This document shows positions 8,804-18,054 of a stretch of 64,000 nucleotides of DNA, piece by piece; positions within the stretch are counted from its first letter, which is position 1; every line of letters starts with the position of its first letter. The position numbers and the translations under genes are program-made. The DNA lies in NCBI GenBank assembly GCA_965249035.1, contig CBDFKV010000007.1, forward strand, positions 1,302,001 through 1,366,000, given 5' to 3'. The notes under the pieces are model-generated. The model had not been told where the DNA came from, did no database searches, and saw only the letters and a list, made by a program, of their open reading frames with translations. This DNA is from CBDFKV01 sp965249035 (GTDB lineage Bacteria; Pseudomonadota; Gammaproteobacteria; Arenicellales; Poriferihabitantaceae).

Positions 8804-10111
8804 ATGGCGGGCGATAATTTTGTAGACCTGCGCATCACCCACGCCGGCACGGGCAGCCCGGGCGAGGATAGCGTTTGGCCATCATTCACCGATATCATGA
8901 CCGTTGTTGTCATGATTTTCCTGATGGCTTTGCTAACTTTTATGATTCGTAATGCCGCACTGGTTAAAGAACTGCAGAGCACCATCGTACAAAAAGATCA
9001 AGCCACCGATTTCGTCATCCGGCAACAAGCCGCTAACATGACTTTGCAAGAGCAATTGGCACAAGTGCGTGACCATGTGCTGTCCCTGCAGACCACGCTC
9101 GACGATGTGACAAAGTCACGCTCAACATTGGCAGAAACACTCAAAACCAAAGAGCAGATCGTTGCCGACCTTGAGATTGAAATCTCCTTACTGAGCAAAC
9201 TACGCGACGAGCTACAGCAAAAAAACAATGCCCTGCTCACCGATGTCAGCACCACCAAAGGCACACTGGAAACCACCCAGTCTCAGCTACAAACCCAAGC
9301 GTTAGACCTAAAGACTACCCAAGAAAACTTGGCAATTGCCGAAGCCAGCCTGGCTGAATCGCAGCAAGATGCTGAAAGCGTAAAAAACAGCCTAAGTGAC
9401 AAAATTAGTTTATTGCTGGCCGAAAAAGCGCAGCTGGTCGTCAGGGCTGATAAAGGCTCGGTTGCCTTAGACCAATCAGAAGCTGACAAAATTAAACTCA
9501 GTGCCAAATTGACCAGCTTGACCGAACAGCTTCGGGTACTGAGAGAAACAGCAGAACGGCAAATGGATGAAAACCAGTCGCTCAGCAAAGACTTAACCGA
9601 TCGTGGCGAATTGATGCTGTCGCTGCAAACCAGCAAGCAAGAGCTAGAGAGAAAGGTCACAGAGATGACCAAAAACCTTGAAGCGTTGCAGCAGTTATTT
9701 GGCGACCGAGGTGAAACCGTTGCGGCTTTAGAAACGCAGCTCGAATCATCTGGCCAGCGATTTAAAAGCTTACAAGAAGAATACGACTCCCTGGATGAAC
9801 GATTTCGGGACTTGATCCGTCCAGCACGCAGTGAAGCCGGAAAAGTCGTGGTTCGGGTGGAACTATCTCAAGCGACGGGCGAGAAACTATATGGTTTAGG
9901 TGAGCCAGGACAATTCGTTCAGCAAGTCAGCGAGGTTCAATTACATCAACGCTTAGCCGCACTCAAAGCCGAACACCAACAGAAACTGTATACCAAAATT
10001 ATAATCAAGGAAGACGGCGGCGTTAGCTTCAATGAAGCCTGGGCCTTCACCCAGAGCATCTTGGAACAGTATGATTATTACTCAAGCGCGTTTACAGAAA
10101 CCCCTAACTAG
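8804..10111 (+). CDS. MotB-like protein with one membrane helix and long coiled coil
   Basis: This 435-residue protein has a single N-terminal membrane helix near residues 25-47. It begins PSFTDIMTVVVMIFLM; the Asp in FTDIMT occupies the place of the proton-carrying Asp in MotB, ZorB and ExbD. About 280 residues of almost continuous heptad-rich coiled coil follow (roughly 48-330). A C-terminal domain of about 90 residues follows that I do not recognise. I do not see the OmpA-like peptidoglycan-binding motif of MotB or ZorB. The start is 2 bp after the channel gene and the stop is 2 bp before mnmG, so the three are almost certainly one transcript. What the motor drives cannot be told from the sequence. 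Confidence 0.7.
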   Translation: MAGDNFVDLRITHAGTGSPGEDSVWPSFTDIMTVVVMIFLMALLTFMIRNAALVKELQSTIVQKDQATDFVIRQQAANMTLQEQLAQVRDHVLSLQTTLDDVTKSRSTLAETLKTKEQIVADLEIEISLLSKLRDELQQKNNALLTDVSTTKGTLETTQSQLQTQALDLKTTQENLAIAEASLAESQQDAESVKNSLSDKISLLLAEKAQLVVRADKGSVALDQSEADKIKLSAKLTSLTEQLRVLRETAERQMDENQSLSKDLTDRGELMLSLQTSKQELERKVTEMTKNLEALQQLFGDRGETVAALETQLESSGQRFKSLQEEYDSLDERFRDLIRPARSEAGKVVVRVELSQATGEKLYGLGEPGQFVQQVSEVQLHQRLAALKAEHQQKLYTKIIIKEDGGVSFNEAWAFTQSILEQYDYYSSAFTETPN

Positions 10112-10113
10112 CA

Positions 10114-11985
10114 ATGAGTCATACCGAGTTATTTGACGTTATTGTTGTCGGCGGCGGACACGCGGGTGTTGAGGCAGCATTGGCTGCGGCTAGGGCCGGT
10201 GCAGCCACTATTTTAGTTACCCACAACGTCGAAACCATCGGCCAAATGTCCTGTAATCCGGCAATTGGGGGGATTGGCAAAGGCCACATCGTCAAAGAAA
10301 TCGACGCCCTCGGTGGCGTAATGGCGTGGGCGGCAGATCAGTCGGGCATTCACTTCCGACGACTCAACTCGCGCAAAGGCCCTGCCGTGCGCGCCACTCG
10401 CGCCCAAGCTGATCGTGCTTTATTCAAAGCGGCCATTCGGTCGCGGGTTGAACATCAGCCCAATCTGACCATCTTTCAACAGGAAGTCTCTGACCTCATC
10501 CTAGCCGGCGACCACATCAAAGGCATTAAGACCCCCATCGGGGTCGAATTTCATGCGCCTACGGTCATCATTACCGCAGGCACGTTTCTCGCAGGCTTGT
10601 TGCACGTTGGCCTAGAACAGAGCCAAGGTGGCCGTGCGGGCGACCCGCCCTCAAATGACTTATCGCAACAACTACGAGAACTGCCCTTTCGGGTTGACCG
10701 ACTAAAAACCGGCACACCACCGCGGATTGACGGCAAAACGCTCGACTATTCAGTGATGGAATCCCAACCGGGTGATGAGCCACGTCCTGTGTTCTCATTT
10801 TTAGGGTCACGAGACCAGCACCCCGAACAAGTACATTGTCACATCACCCAGACCAATGAACGCACCCATGACATTATCCGCGCGGGGCTTGATCGCTCAC
10901 CAATCTACAGCGGTGTTATCGACAGTTCCGGGCCACGCTACTGCCCATCCATCGAAGACAAAATAGTTCGTTTCGCCGATCGGGGCAGTCACCAAATTTT
11001 TGTCGAACCGGAAGGCTTGAATACCACTGAAGTTTATCCCAATGGCATTTCAACCAGCTTACCCTTTGACGTGCAAATTGCGCTGGTGCGCTCGATCAAT
11101 GGCTTTGAGCAGGCGCGAATTACCCGCCCTGGCTACGCGATTGAATACGATTTTTTTGACCCACGCGACCTCAAGCCCTCACTCGAAACCAAAGCGATCA
11201 ATGGCTTATATTTTGCCGGTCAAATCAACGGCACTACCGGTTATGAAGAAGCCGCCGGTCAAGGCTTGATTGCTGGCTTAAATGCAGCGCGCCAAACCCA
11301 AGGCAAAGACGCCTGGACGCCGCGCCGCGACCAAGCTTATATTGGAGTAATGATTGACGACCTGATCACACGCGGTACTAAAGAACCGTATCGCATGTTT
11401 ACGTCCCGCGCTGAATATCGGCTGCAACTACGCGAAGATAATGCCGACTTGCGCCTGACTGAAATGGGGCGAGAACTGGGCTTAGTTGATGAACAACGCT
11501 GGCGTGCTTTTAGCGAGAAGCGAGAGGCCATCGAACAGGAATCACAACGGCTAAAAACCACTTGGCTACACCCAGAACAGCAGGATGACACTCAAATGGA
11601 AGCTGTTTTTGGCCACGTATTGAAGCGCGAACACAGCCTATTTGATTTACTGACACGACCTGAGGTCAGCTACGAAGATCTGCTCAGCCTATCGCAGGCG
11701 GGCGATAAAGTCAGCGCGGAAGTGGGTGAGCAGATCGAAATTCAGGCGCGCTATGGCGGCTATATTGAGCGTCAACAGGCCGAAGTGGCCAAACAAGCGA
11801 AAAACGAAAGTACCACACTTTCAACCCAGTTGGATTACTCGGAGGTTCGTGGTCTATCCAATGAAGTCTGTCAAAAATTGAATGACCAAAAACCGACTAC
11901 CATCGGCCAAGCAGCGCGTATTCCCGGTATCACCCCTGCTGCGATTTCACTCCTACTGGTGTACCTAAAAAAGAACGCCGCCTAA
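10114..11985 (+). CDS. mnmG: tRNA uridine-5-carboxymethylaminomethyl modification enzyme MnmG
   Basis: This 623-residue FAD enzyme installs, with MnmE, the cmnm5 group at wobble uridine 34 of certain tRNAs. The FAD motif VGGGHAGVEAA is at about residue 12, and the signature CNPAIGGIGKGHIVKEID at about 47. The second family signature, with GQINGTTGYEEAAGQGL, is near residue 370, and the C-terminal helical tRNA-binding part is complete. Length fits the family. Unlike many gammaproteobacteria, it is not followed by rsmG-parA-parB, so this is not the usual origin-proximal locus. Instead it is the last gene of a unit that begins with the motor-like pair. Confidence 0.97.
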   Translation: MSHTELFDVIVVGGGHAGVEAALAAARAGAATILVTHNVETIGQMSCNPAIGGIGKGHIVKEIDALGGVMAWAADQSGIHFRRLNSRKGPAVRATRAQADRALFKAAIRSRVEHQPNLTIFQQEVSDLILAGDHIKGIKTPIGVEFHAPTVIITAGTFLAGLLHVGLEQSQGGRAGDPPSNDLSQQLRELPFRVDRLKTGTPPRIDGKTLDYSVMESQPGDEPRPVFSFLGSRDQHPEQVHCHITQTNERTHDIIRAGLDRSPIYSGVIDSSGPRYCPSIEDKIVRFADRGSHQIFVEPEGLNTTEVYPNGISTSLPFDVQIALVRSINGFEQARITRPGYAIEYDFFDPRDLKPSLETKAINGLYFAGQINGTTGYEEAAGQGLIAGLNAARQTQGKDAWTPRRDQAYIGVMIDDLITRGTKEPYRMFTSRAEYRLQLREDNADLRLTEMGRELGLVDEQRWRAFSEKREAIEQESQRLKTTWLHPEQQDDTQMEAVFGHVLKREHSLFDLLTRPEVSYEDLLSLSQAGDKVSAEVGEQIEIQARYGGYIERQQAEVAKQAKNESTTLSTQLDYSEVRGLSNEVCQKLNDQKPTTIGQAARIPGITPAAISLLLVYLKKNAA

Positions 11986-11996
11986 GTATTTATCGC

Positions 11997-12028
11997 GCAT
12001 CACTCGAATAACCCCGTTCGAGTGATGC
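11997..12028. terminator. Perfect 12-bp-stem hairpin between convergent genes
   Basis: The inverted repeat GCATCACTCGAA / TTCGAGTGATGC has an 8-base loop. It lies 12 bp after the mnmG stop and 19 bp from the stop of the convergent lipoprotein gene. There is no clear U tract on either side. It may act as a bidirectional terminator or as an RNA 3'-end stabiliser. Confidence 0.55.
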
Positions 12029-12046
12029 CCGATTCATTCAGTTTAG

Positions 12047-12511
12047 CTAAGAGCCTACCATTTTCCACGAGCCATCAGGCTGGCGGCAGGCATTACCATA
12101 ACCGGTTTCATGTCGGCCATTGACCGTGATCTCGGTTTGGTACTCTCGACAATAGCCCCCTAAGTTGCTTTGGTAAGTCCGGGTTGGCGTAAATGCCACG
12201 TCATGGTTTTGGTCTGGATTACGCCAAGTGGTCGTGTGGCTAGTTCGGCTAACTTCGAGTGCGCGCTGAGCATTAACCTCATCCAGCTTATCCAATGATT
12301 TGCCCAAATTAGACCCAGCCATTGCGCCTGCGATCACGCCAGCCAATGTCGCCAAATCCTTGCCACGACCACCACCTACTTGGCTGCCAACCACGCCGCC
12401 TACGACGGCTCCCATAACCCCACCCGATTCCTGGCGGGTAATGGTTGATTCACACGCGGCTATTTGAGTTAAACCCAGTACCACTGCGGTTGCTACAACA
12501 ATTTTCTTCAT
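12047..12511 (-). CDS. Glycine-zipper 2TM-domain outer-membrane lipoprotein
   Basis: This is a 154-residue lipoprotein. The start was set at the ATG at 12511 because it opens a signal peptide with a lipobox ending IAAC. The longer frame upstream (to 12616) would bury it. After the Cys a glycine-zipper domain follows (VMGAVVGGVVGSQVGGGRGKD, about residues 35-65), as in SlyB/17-kDa antigen proteins. A C-terminal region with GYCREYQTEITVNGRHETGYGNAC carries two cysteines and resembles the surface-antigen tail. It probably sits in the outer membrane with a structural role. It is convergent with mnmG. Confidence 0.85.
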   Translation of the reverse strand: MKKIVVATAVVLGLTQIAACESTITRQESGGVMGAVVGGVVGSQVGGGRGKDLATLAGVIAGAMAGSNLGKSLDKLDEVNAQRALEVSRTSHTTTWRNPDQNHDVAFTPTRTYQSNLGGYCREYQTEITVNGRHETGYGNACRQPDGSWKMVGS

Positions 12512-12678
12512 GTCATTAATCCTTATCAACAGTGAGGAAAGCCTTTCACGACCAGCAACCGTTGCTGAAACTCGTGGCTTTCTTGATGCGATCATTGTGC
12601 ACCCCCTGACTGTCACCTCCCTTAACCGCCGCTTGCAGTTTGCTGAACGTCCTACATTTCCAAACAGGGCAAATTCAG

Positions 12679-14880
12679 TCAGTATAAATCTTGGGGGTCG
12701 ATATCAATTGACCACCGCACATTGCGTGCGGTTTTCAACTGGCTAACCGCCTCTATCCAGTGTTCGAGTAGAGTATGTAAGGCGGCGCGCTTATTGGCTC
12801 GAACTAAGAGCTGAGCACGATATTGCCCACCACGTTTTTCCATTGGCGATGGTGTTGGGTCAAAAATCTCAACACCCGATCTCGACCAATTTTTTGTCGC
12901 CCCTAGCTGCGCAAGTCGGCGCAAAAAGTCAATGGCTTTATCGGCATGCGGTGATTGCGCGCGAAACAAGGCTAAGTGGGTGAAAGGTGGAAACCCGGCT
13001 TGCTGGCGCTCGCTTAAGATTTGCTGCGAGAACTGATCATAATCATGCGATTTGAGCGCAGCCAAATAAACATGCGAGGGATTTTCAGTCTGAATCAACA
13101 CCGATCCTGCCGCTTCGGCGCGCCCTGCCCGACCTGCTACTTGCATCAATTGCTGAAAAAGTTGTTCGGGCGCTCGAAAATCAATGCTATGCAGCCCTTG
13201 GTCAGCATTGATCACGCCCACCAAAGTAACGTTTGGGAAGTCATGACCTTTGGTCAGTAATTGCGTACCCACCAAAATATCAATCTTACCAGTGTGCACC
13301 CTATCCAAAGCCGACTCCAAGCTAGCTTGAGTTCGCAAGCTGTCACGGTCAAAGCGCTGGATGGTTGCGTCTGGTAGCTGCTCCTCTAAATAGGCCTCCA
13401 ACCGCTGCGTTCCCTCCCCCAGAAAAACCAAGCCATCGTGCCCACAGCTGCCACAAACCAATTCCATTGGCTGCCGCGCGCCACAATGATGACACTGTAG
13501 CTGATTTTTGGCGCGATGAACCGTCAAGGTTGCATCGCAGCGAGAGCAACTTGCCTTCCACTGACACGCTGGGCAATACATGATCGGCGCAAAACCACGG
13601 CGATTGATAAAGACGATGGACTGCTCTCCCCGCTGCAGTCGGGTTTTCAATGCACTTAACATCGGCTGGGTAACACCTTCCGTTTCTTGGAATTGCGCCA
13701 AATTAACAAATTCGACGACAGGTAGTGTTGCGCTGCCAATCCGATGGCTTAAGCGCCATTGCAAAAATTTCCCGACCTGAACGTTATACAGCGTCTCAAT
13801 CGCAGGCGTTGCCGACCCCAGCACCACTTCAATGCCAGCCGTACTTGCGCGTTTGATCGCCAATGAGCGGGCGTGATAGCGAAAGCCTTCTTGCTGCTTA
13901 TAAGAGCCGTCATGCTCTTCATCAATAATGATTAGCGCGAGCTTGGGCGCGGGCGTAAATACCGCTGAGCGAGTGCCTAAAATCAATTTGGCTTTGCCTT
14001 TTCGCGCCTGCCACCACGCCTGATAACGGGCACGATCACTCAGGCCTGAGTGAAACGCGATGACGTCCCTGCCAAAGCGTGCTTGAAATCGCGCCACCAA
14101 TTGCGTGGTTAATGCAATCTCCGGGAACAACACCAGCACTTGTCCACTGCGTTCGAGTACGGCATCAATCGCCGCGAAATAGACTTCAGTTTTGCCGCTG
14201 CCCGTAATGCCATTGAGCAAACCACACTGAAATCCACCCAAATTATCGATGATTGCGGTTGCTGCGATTAGCTGCTCATCGGTCAACGCCTTCTTCGGTG
14301 CTAACTCGGTCTGCACAGGCTGAGCCGCTGGTCGTTTGCTGACCTTCATCAAACCTTTTGTGATCAATGCTTTCATCGGCGCTTGCCAATGATCTATTTG
14401 CTCAGTCAATTGGTCCGTGGTCAAACCTGTTTCTGAGCTTTTTAACAAATCAAACACGCGCTTTTGTACTGGAGCGCGATTGAGCAAGTCATCTGCTTCG
14501 TCAGTCAGCAGCGAATACCAGGTCTGCTCATCGATATCTTCTAACGCACGTCCTTGGCGAACTCTTTGGGGTAATGCGGTGTGCCACACTTCACCAAGCG
14601 GGTGATGATAGTAATGTGCTGACCAGGCAATAAGATCCTGAACCGACTGATCCACCACTGCAGCGGCATCCAACTGCTCAATAACTACTTTCAGTTTAAC
14701 CCCGACGGGCCAATCATTGTGTACCCGAACGACCAAACCGACTAGCTTACGTCGTCCGAATGGAACGCGCACTCGCACGCCCGGCTTCGGTACCTGTCCC
14801 GCTGTCAGTTGATAAGTAAATAGCTGGCGTATGGGCACAGGCAGTGCGACATCGACCAGTTTCGTGGCGGGTTCATTCAT
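12679..14880 (-). CDS. priA: Primosomal replication-restart helicase PriA
   Basis: This 733-residue 3'-5' DNA helicase reloads the replisome at stalled forks. Order: an N-terminal 3'-DNA-binding domain; helicase lobe 1 with Walker A GITGSGKTE near residue 220 and the DEEH box near 317; an inserted zinc module with eight cysteines (CPACQWKASCSRC and CHHCGARQPMELVCGSCG); then helicase lobe 2 with QVAGRAGRA. The ATG at 14880 was preferred over an upstream TTG at 14886. A lone DnaA-box sequence lies about 160 bp upstream. Confidence 0.97.
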   Translation of the reverse strand: MNEPATKLVDVALPVPIRQLFTYQLTAGQVPKPGVRVRVPFGRRKLVGLVVRVHNDWPVGVKLKVVIEQLDAAAVVDQSVQDLIAWSAHYYHHPLGEVWHTALPQRVRQGRALEDIDEQTWYSLLTDEADDLLNRAPVQKRVFDLLKSSETGLTTDQLTEQIDHWQAPMKALITKGLMKVSKRPAAQPVQTELAPKKALTDEQLIAATAIIDNLGGFQCGLLNGITGSGKTEVYFAAIDAVLERSGQVLVLFPEIALTTQLVARFQARFGRDVIAFHSGLSDRARYQAWWQARKGKAKLILGTRSAVFTPAPKLALIIIDEEHDGSYKQQEGFRYHARSLAIKRASTAGIEVVLGSATPAIETLYNVQVGKFLQWRLSHRIGSATLPVVEFVNLAQFQETEGVTQPMLSALKTRLQRGEQSIVFINRRGFAPIMYCPACQWKASCSRCDATLTVHRAKNQLQCHHCGARQPMELVCGSCGHDGLVFLGEGTQRLEAYLEEQLPDATIQRFDRDSLRTQASLESALDRVHTGKIDILVGTQLLTKGHDFPNVTLVGVINADQGLHSIDFRAPEQLFQQLMQVAGRAGRAEAAGSVLIQTENPSHVYLAALKSHDYDQFSQQILSERQQAGFPPFTHLALFRAQSPHADKAIDFLRRLAQLGATKNWSRSGVEIFDPTPSPMEKRGGQYRAQLLVRANKRAALHTLLEHWIEAVSQLKTARNVRWSIDIDPQDLY

Positions 14881-15375
14881 ACACAAAGAGTAACATTGCC
14901 AGCTTTATTTTCTAACCATTATCCTTACGCAATTGCCCATCAGAAAGCGCCTCAATAATCATCTTTACAGCCGTGCTACCCAACATTGCGATTAATGACT
15001 TATCCGCTTATTCAGCGCTTTTTTTGCTCCACATTTTCTGTGGATAACTTTGTGCATAGAAATCTCAAGTGCAGGAAAACCGATGCTTGACTCTGTCAAA
15101 GCAAACACTGGTCAAAAATTAGGCTATTCCCTGTGTTTTTCTATTTATTCAAATAGTTATAAGCGATATCTTGAGGCAATAATCAGACTTATTCAGTAAC
15201 CGGTATTGACAACCCCGACGACCTGTTAGACTGTGAATAAAGACCTGAACAAGAAATTAATGGCTTCCTATTGATATCAGCAGCTTAGCTAACGATCATC
15301 ACAAATCGATCTGAATGTGGGCGCCAATCAATCCCGACCCAACCGAACCACATAGCGATACCAAGTAACAAATTC
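14881..15375. other. 495-bp intergenic region with weak promoter-like and DnaA-box sequences
   Basis: No open reading frame of note lies here. A perfect DnaA-box consensus (TGTGGATAA) lies at 15039-15047 but stands alone. A TTGACA at 15206-15211 followed 15 bp later by TAGACT could be a weak promoter reading toward the fructosamine-kinase gene at 15376. I see nothing else. Confidence 0.4.
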
Positions 15376-16257
15376 ATGAACCTTTGGCATGCCATAGAAG
15401 CTTATATTTTTGAACACGACGGCAAGCGGGTCGATACCGATCGTCGCCAAAGTATCAATGGCGGCTGCATCAGTCAAGCCTACGTGGTTGGCGGAGCGGG
15501 TCAGCGCTATTTCGTTAAAATAAATAGCCAGAAATTTAGAGAAGCTTTTCAAGCCGAGTACCAAGGATTGCAGGAACTGTACACTACCGACGCCATTCGG
15601 GTGCCCCAACCCGTTGCCGTAGGCACAGCCGAAAGTCAGGCATTTATCATCATGGAGCACCTCACCTTTGGTCAACCAACGCCACGGTCATATCAGTCTT
15701 TTGGTCAACAACTTGCGCACTTGCACCAATCTACCCAAGCACAATTTGGCTGGCACTGTGATAATTCCATTGGCGCAACCCCGCAACCCAACCTTGCCGA
15801 CGATAGCTGGGTTCATTTCTACCAACAACAGCGGCTTGCTCATCAACTACATCTCGCTCAGCAAAATGCTTGTCCTTCTTCTCTAATTGACGCTGGGCAG
15901 CGACTGATTGAATCTGTTCCCGTATTTTTCACCGACTATTCACCGCAACCATCGTTGCTACACGGCGACTTGTGGCTAGGCAACTGGGGGTTTGACCAGC
16001 TCGGTAAGCCCGTCATTTTTGACCCGGCAGTGTACTTTGGCGATCGCGAAGCAGACATAGCCATGACTGAATTATTCGGCCGGGCACCCGACACATTCTA
16101 TAAGGCATATAAGGATGTATGGCCTTTGGATAGTGGATATGGGGTACGTAGGGAGCTATATAATCTTTATCATATCCTAAACCATTTCAATCTGTTCGGC
16201 GGCACCTACGCGATCCAGGCAGAGCGAATGATCCAATCCTTACTGAGTCAAATATGA
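15376..16257 (+). CDS. Fructosamine/ketosamine-3-kinase family protein
   Basis: This is a 293-residue member of the fructosamine-kinase family, related to aminoglycoside phosphotransferases. These enzymes phosphorylate ketoamines formed by non-enzymatic glycation so that the adduct breaks down. Visible features are the N-terminal GGCISQAYVV nucleotide loop, an invariant Lys in FVKIN, the HLHQST segment, and the catalytic block LLHGDLWLGNWGF followed by FDPAVYFGDREADIAMTELFG. Length fits the family (about 290). It overlaps the next gene by 4 bp (ATGA), which indicates translational coupling. Confidence 0.93.
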   Translation: MNLWHAIEAYIFEHDGKRVDTDRRQSINGGCISQAYVVGGAGQRYFVKINSQKFREAFQAEYQGLQELYTTDAIRVPQPVAVGTAESQAFIIMEHLTFGQPTPRSYQSFGQQLAHLHQSTQAQFGWHCDNSIGATPQPNLADDSWVHFYQQQRLAHQLHLAQQNACPSSLIDAGQRLIESVPVFFTDYSPQPSLLHGDLWLGNWGFDQLGKPVIFDPAVYFGDREADIAMTELFGRAPDTFYKAYKDVWPLDSGYGVRRELYNLYHILNHFNLFGGTYAIQAERMIQSLLSQI

Positions 16258-17663
16258 ATCAAGCAATTCGTGACGTCGATGTCGTCATTCTCGGCGCTGG
16301 CACAGCTGGCCTCAATGCGGTTGGCCAAGTACGCCGACAAACCAATAATTGGCTGCTGATCGACGGCCATGAAGAGCTGGGCACCACCTGCGCACGCGTG
16401 GGTTGCATGCCTTCCAAAGCGTTAATCCACATCGCCGAGGAGTTTCATGCCCGCATGCATTATGGTCGCTACGGCATTGTGGGTGGTGAGAACTTAAGCC
16501 TAGATTCGGCCGCTGCGATGGAACGCGTACAAAACGTGCGTGATATTTTGGTTGATCGCGTGCTTAGCAATTCGGTCGATAAAATGGGCGACAAATTCAT
16601 CAATGAATACGCCCACTTTGTCGCGCCAGACACACTGCAAGTCGGCGATCAGATGATTCGTGCCAAAGCCATTATCGCGGCAGTGGGTAGTCGCCCCATC
16701 GTACCTACCGCTTGGCAAGCGTTCGGTGATCGCATTCTGACTACCGATGAATTTTTTGAACAAGAAGGTTTGCCGCAATCGATGGCTGTAATCGGCCTCG
16801 GCGTCATCGGGCTAGAGCTTGGCCAAGCGCTGAACCGGCTAGGCGTCGACGTTACCGCAGTCGACACCCTCGAAACCATCGCTGGAATCGATGACCCGGC
16901 AATCCGAAATCAAGCCATCAGCTTAATTGGCAAAGAATTGCCCATGTGGCTAGGCCAATCAGCTGAATTAACCGACCTCGGAAAGCTGATTCGCGTCACC
17001 GCTGGTGACCAAAGCGTTGAGGTAGAACGCGTGTTGGTAGCGATTGGTCGTCGCTCCAACGTTGATCGATTAGGGCTAGACCAAGTTGGCGTTTCGTTAG
17101 ATGAAAGCGGTATGCCGACGTTTAACCCTAACACGCTGCAAGTCGAGGACTTTCCTATTTATATCGTTGGCGATGCTAACAATGACCGCGCGATCTTGCA
17201 CGAAGCGGGCAACGAAGGCCGGATCGCAGGCTTTAACGCACTGCGTGCCGAAAAAATGGCGTTCAAGCGACAAACCCCGCTACACATTACGTTTAGCGAC
17301 CCAAATATCTGCCAGGTCGGGGCTACTTTGTCTGAGCTAGATGCCGATAAAATCGTCACCGGCGACTTCCCAATGGGGCCGCATGGCCGCGCCTTAGTAA
17401 TGGGAAATAATAAAGGTTTGGTGCATCTCTACGTCAACAAAGCCGATGGCCGTTTACTCGGCTCAGCGATGGTTGCGCCCCGGGCCGAACACCTGGCACA
17501 CCTGCTGGCGTGGTGTATTGAAGAAAACCTGACGGTTTACGACATGCTGAAGAAACCGTTTTACCACCCAGCTTTCGAGGAGGCGCTACAAAGCGCCATC
17601 CGTAAGGCGATCAGTCAGCTGGAAATCGAACTGGATTGGCCTGCTGAGTTAGAGCCGCTATAA
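16254..17663 (+). CDS. Dihydrolipoyl dehydrogenase-like pyridine nucleotide-disulfide oxidoreductase
   Basis: This 469-residue FAD/NAD(P) flavoprotein belongs to the dihydrolipoamide-dehydrogenase/mercuric-reductase family. The FAD motif LGAGTAGLNA lies near residue 14. The redox-active disulfide is CARVGC near residues 44-49. The NAD motif VIGLGVIGLELGQ lies near residue 177, and the C-terminal His-Glu active-site pair is in YHPAFEEAL. It is not in a pyruvate or oxoglutarate dehydrogenase operon. It is coupled to a fructosamine kinase, so its true partner is unclear; it may be a stand-alone disulfide reductase. It converges on the cupin gene, with 9 bp between the stops. Confidence 0.88.
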   Translation: MNQAIRDVDVVILGAGTAGLNAVGQVRRQTNNWLLIDGHEELGTTCARVGCMPSKALIHIAEEFHARMHYGRYGIVGGENLSLDSAAAMERVQNVRDILVDRVLSNSVDKMGDKFINEYAHFVAPDTLQVGDQMIRAKAIIAAVGSRPIVPTAWQAFGDRILTTDEFFEQEGLPQSMAVIGLGVIGLELGQALNRLGVDVTAVDTLETIAGIDDPAIRNQAISLIGKELPMWLGQSAELTDLGKLIRVTAGDQSVEVERVLVAIGRRSNVDRLGLDQVGVSLDESGMPTFNPNTLQVEDFPIYIVGDANNDRAILHEAGNEGRIAGFNALRAEKMAFKRQTPLHITFSDPNICQVGATLSELDADKIVTGDFPMGPHGRALVMGNNKGLVHLYVNKADGRLLGSAMVAPRAEHLAHLLAWCIEENLTVYDMLKKPFYHPAFEEALQSAIRKAISQLEIELDWPAELEPL

Positions 17664-17672
17664 TGACTTTAG

Positions 17673-18029
17673 TTATTCGAGAATTTCGATATCGTCGGTT
17701 TCATTGGGGACTACACAAATAAATTCGTAGCCTTCATCGCCTGAAGCGTACCAGTGCGGAATACCTGCCGGGATGAATAAGGAATCCCCAGCTTTGGCGG
17801 TGAATACTTCGTCGCCGATCCCAACTTTGGCAGACCCGCTGAGCACGTATTGCTCGTGCTCAACCGTGTTGGTGTGATTCGGCATACCACCGCTCGGCTC
17901 CATCACAAAGCGACGCATGGCGAAATTTGGCGCTTCTTTACTGCTCACTAGCACTTCCATTGAAGTACCTGAACCCGCATCTATCGGTGCCAAGTCCGCT
18001 TCAGTCGCTTTTCTCAAATATTGACTCAT
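17673..18029 (-). CDS. Small cupin-fold protein
   Basis: This 118-residue single-domain cupin has the two metal-binding motifs visible. They are HTNTVEHEQYVLSGSAKVGIGDE near residues 52-75 and the second strand block GDSLFIPAGIPHWYAS near 80-97. It probably binds a divalent metal through His/Glu residues. Catalytic or sensory function is not known. It is the last gene of a minus-strand unit after efp and the phosphomannomutase gene, 25 bp downstream of the latter. Confidence 0.85.
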   Translation of the reverse strand: MSQYLRKATEADLAPIDAGSGTSMEVLVSSKEAPNFAMRRFVMEPSGGMPNHTNTVEHEQYVLSGSAKVGIGDEVFTAKAGDSLFIPAGIPHWYASGDEGYEFICVVPNETDDIEILE

Positions 18030-18054
18030 TGATCTACTCCACCGTCTATAGGAA

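Noticed and set aside
7788..10111. Full Zorya defence system
   Set aside because: Only ZorA/ZorB-like genes are present; no helicase, nuclease or ZorC-type gene lies next to them, and mnmG follows directly.
15039..15047. Perfect DnaA box upstream of priA
   Set aside because: A single box without an AT-rich cluster or other boxes nearby is not enough to claim an origin; mnmG here is also not in its usual origin context.
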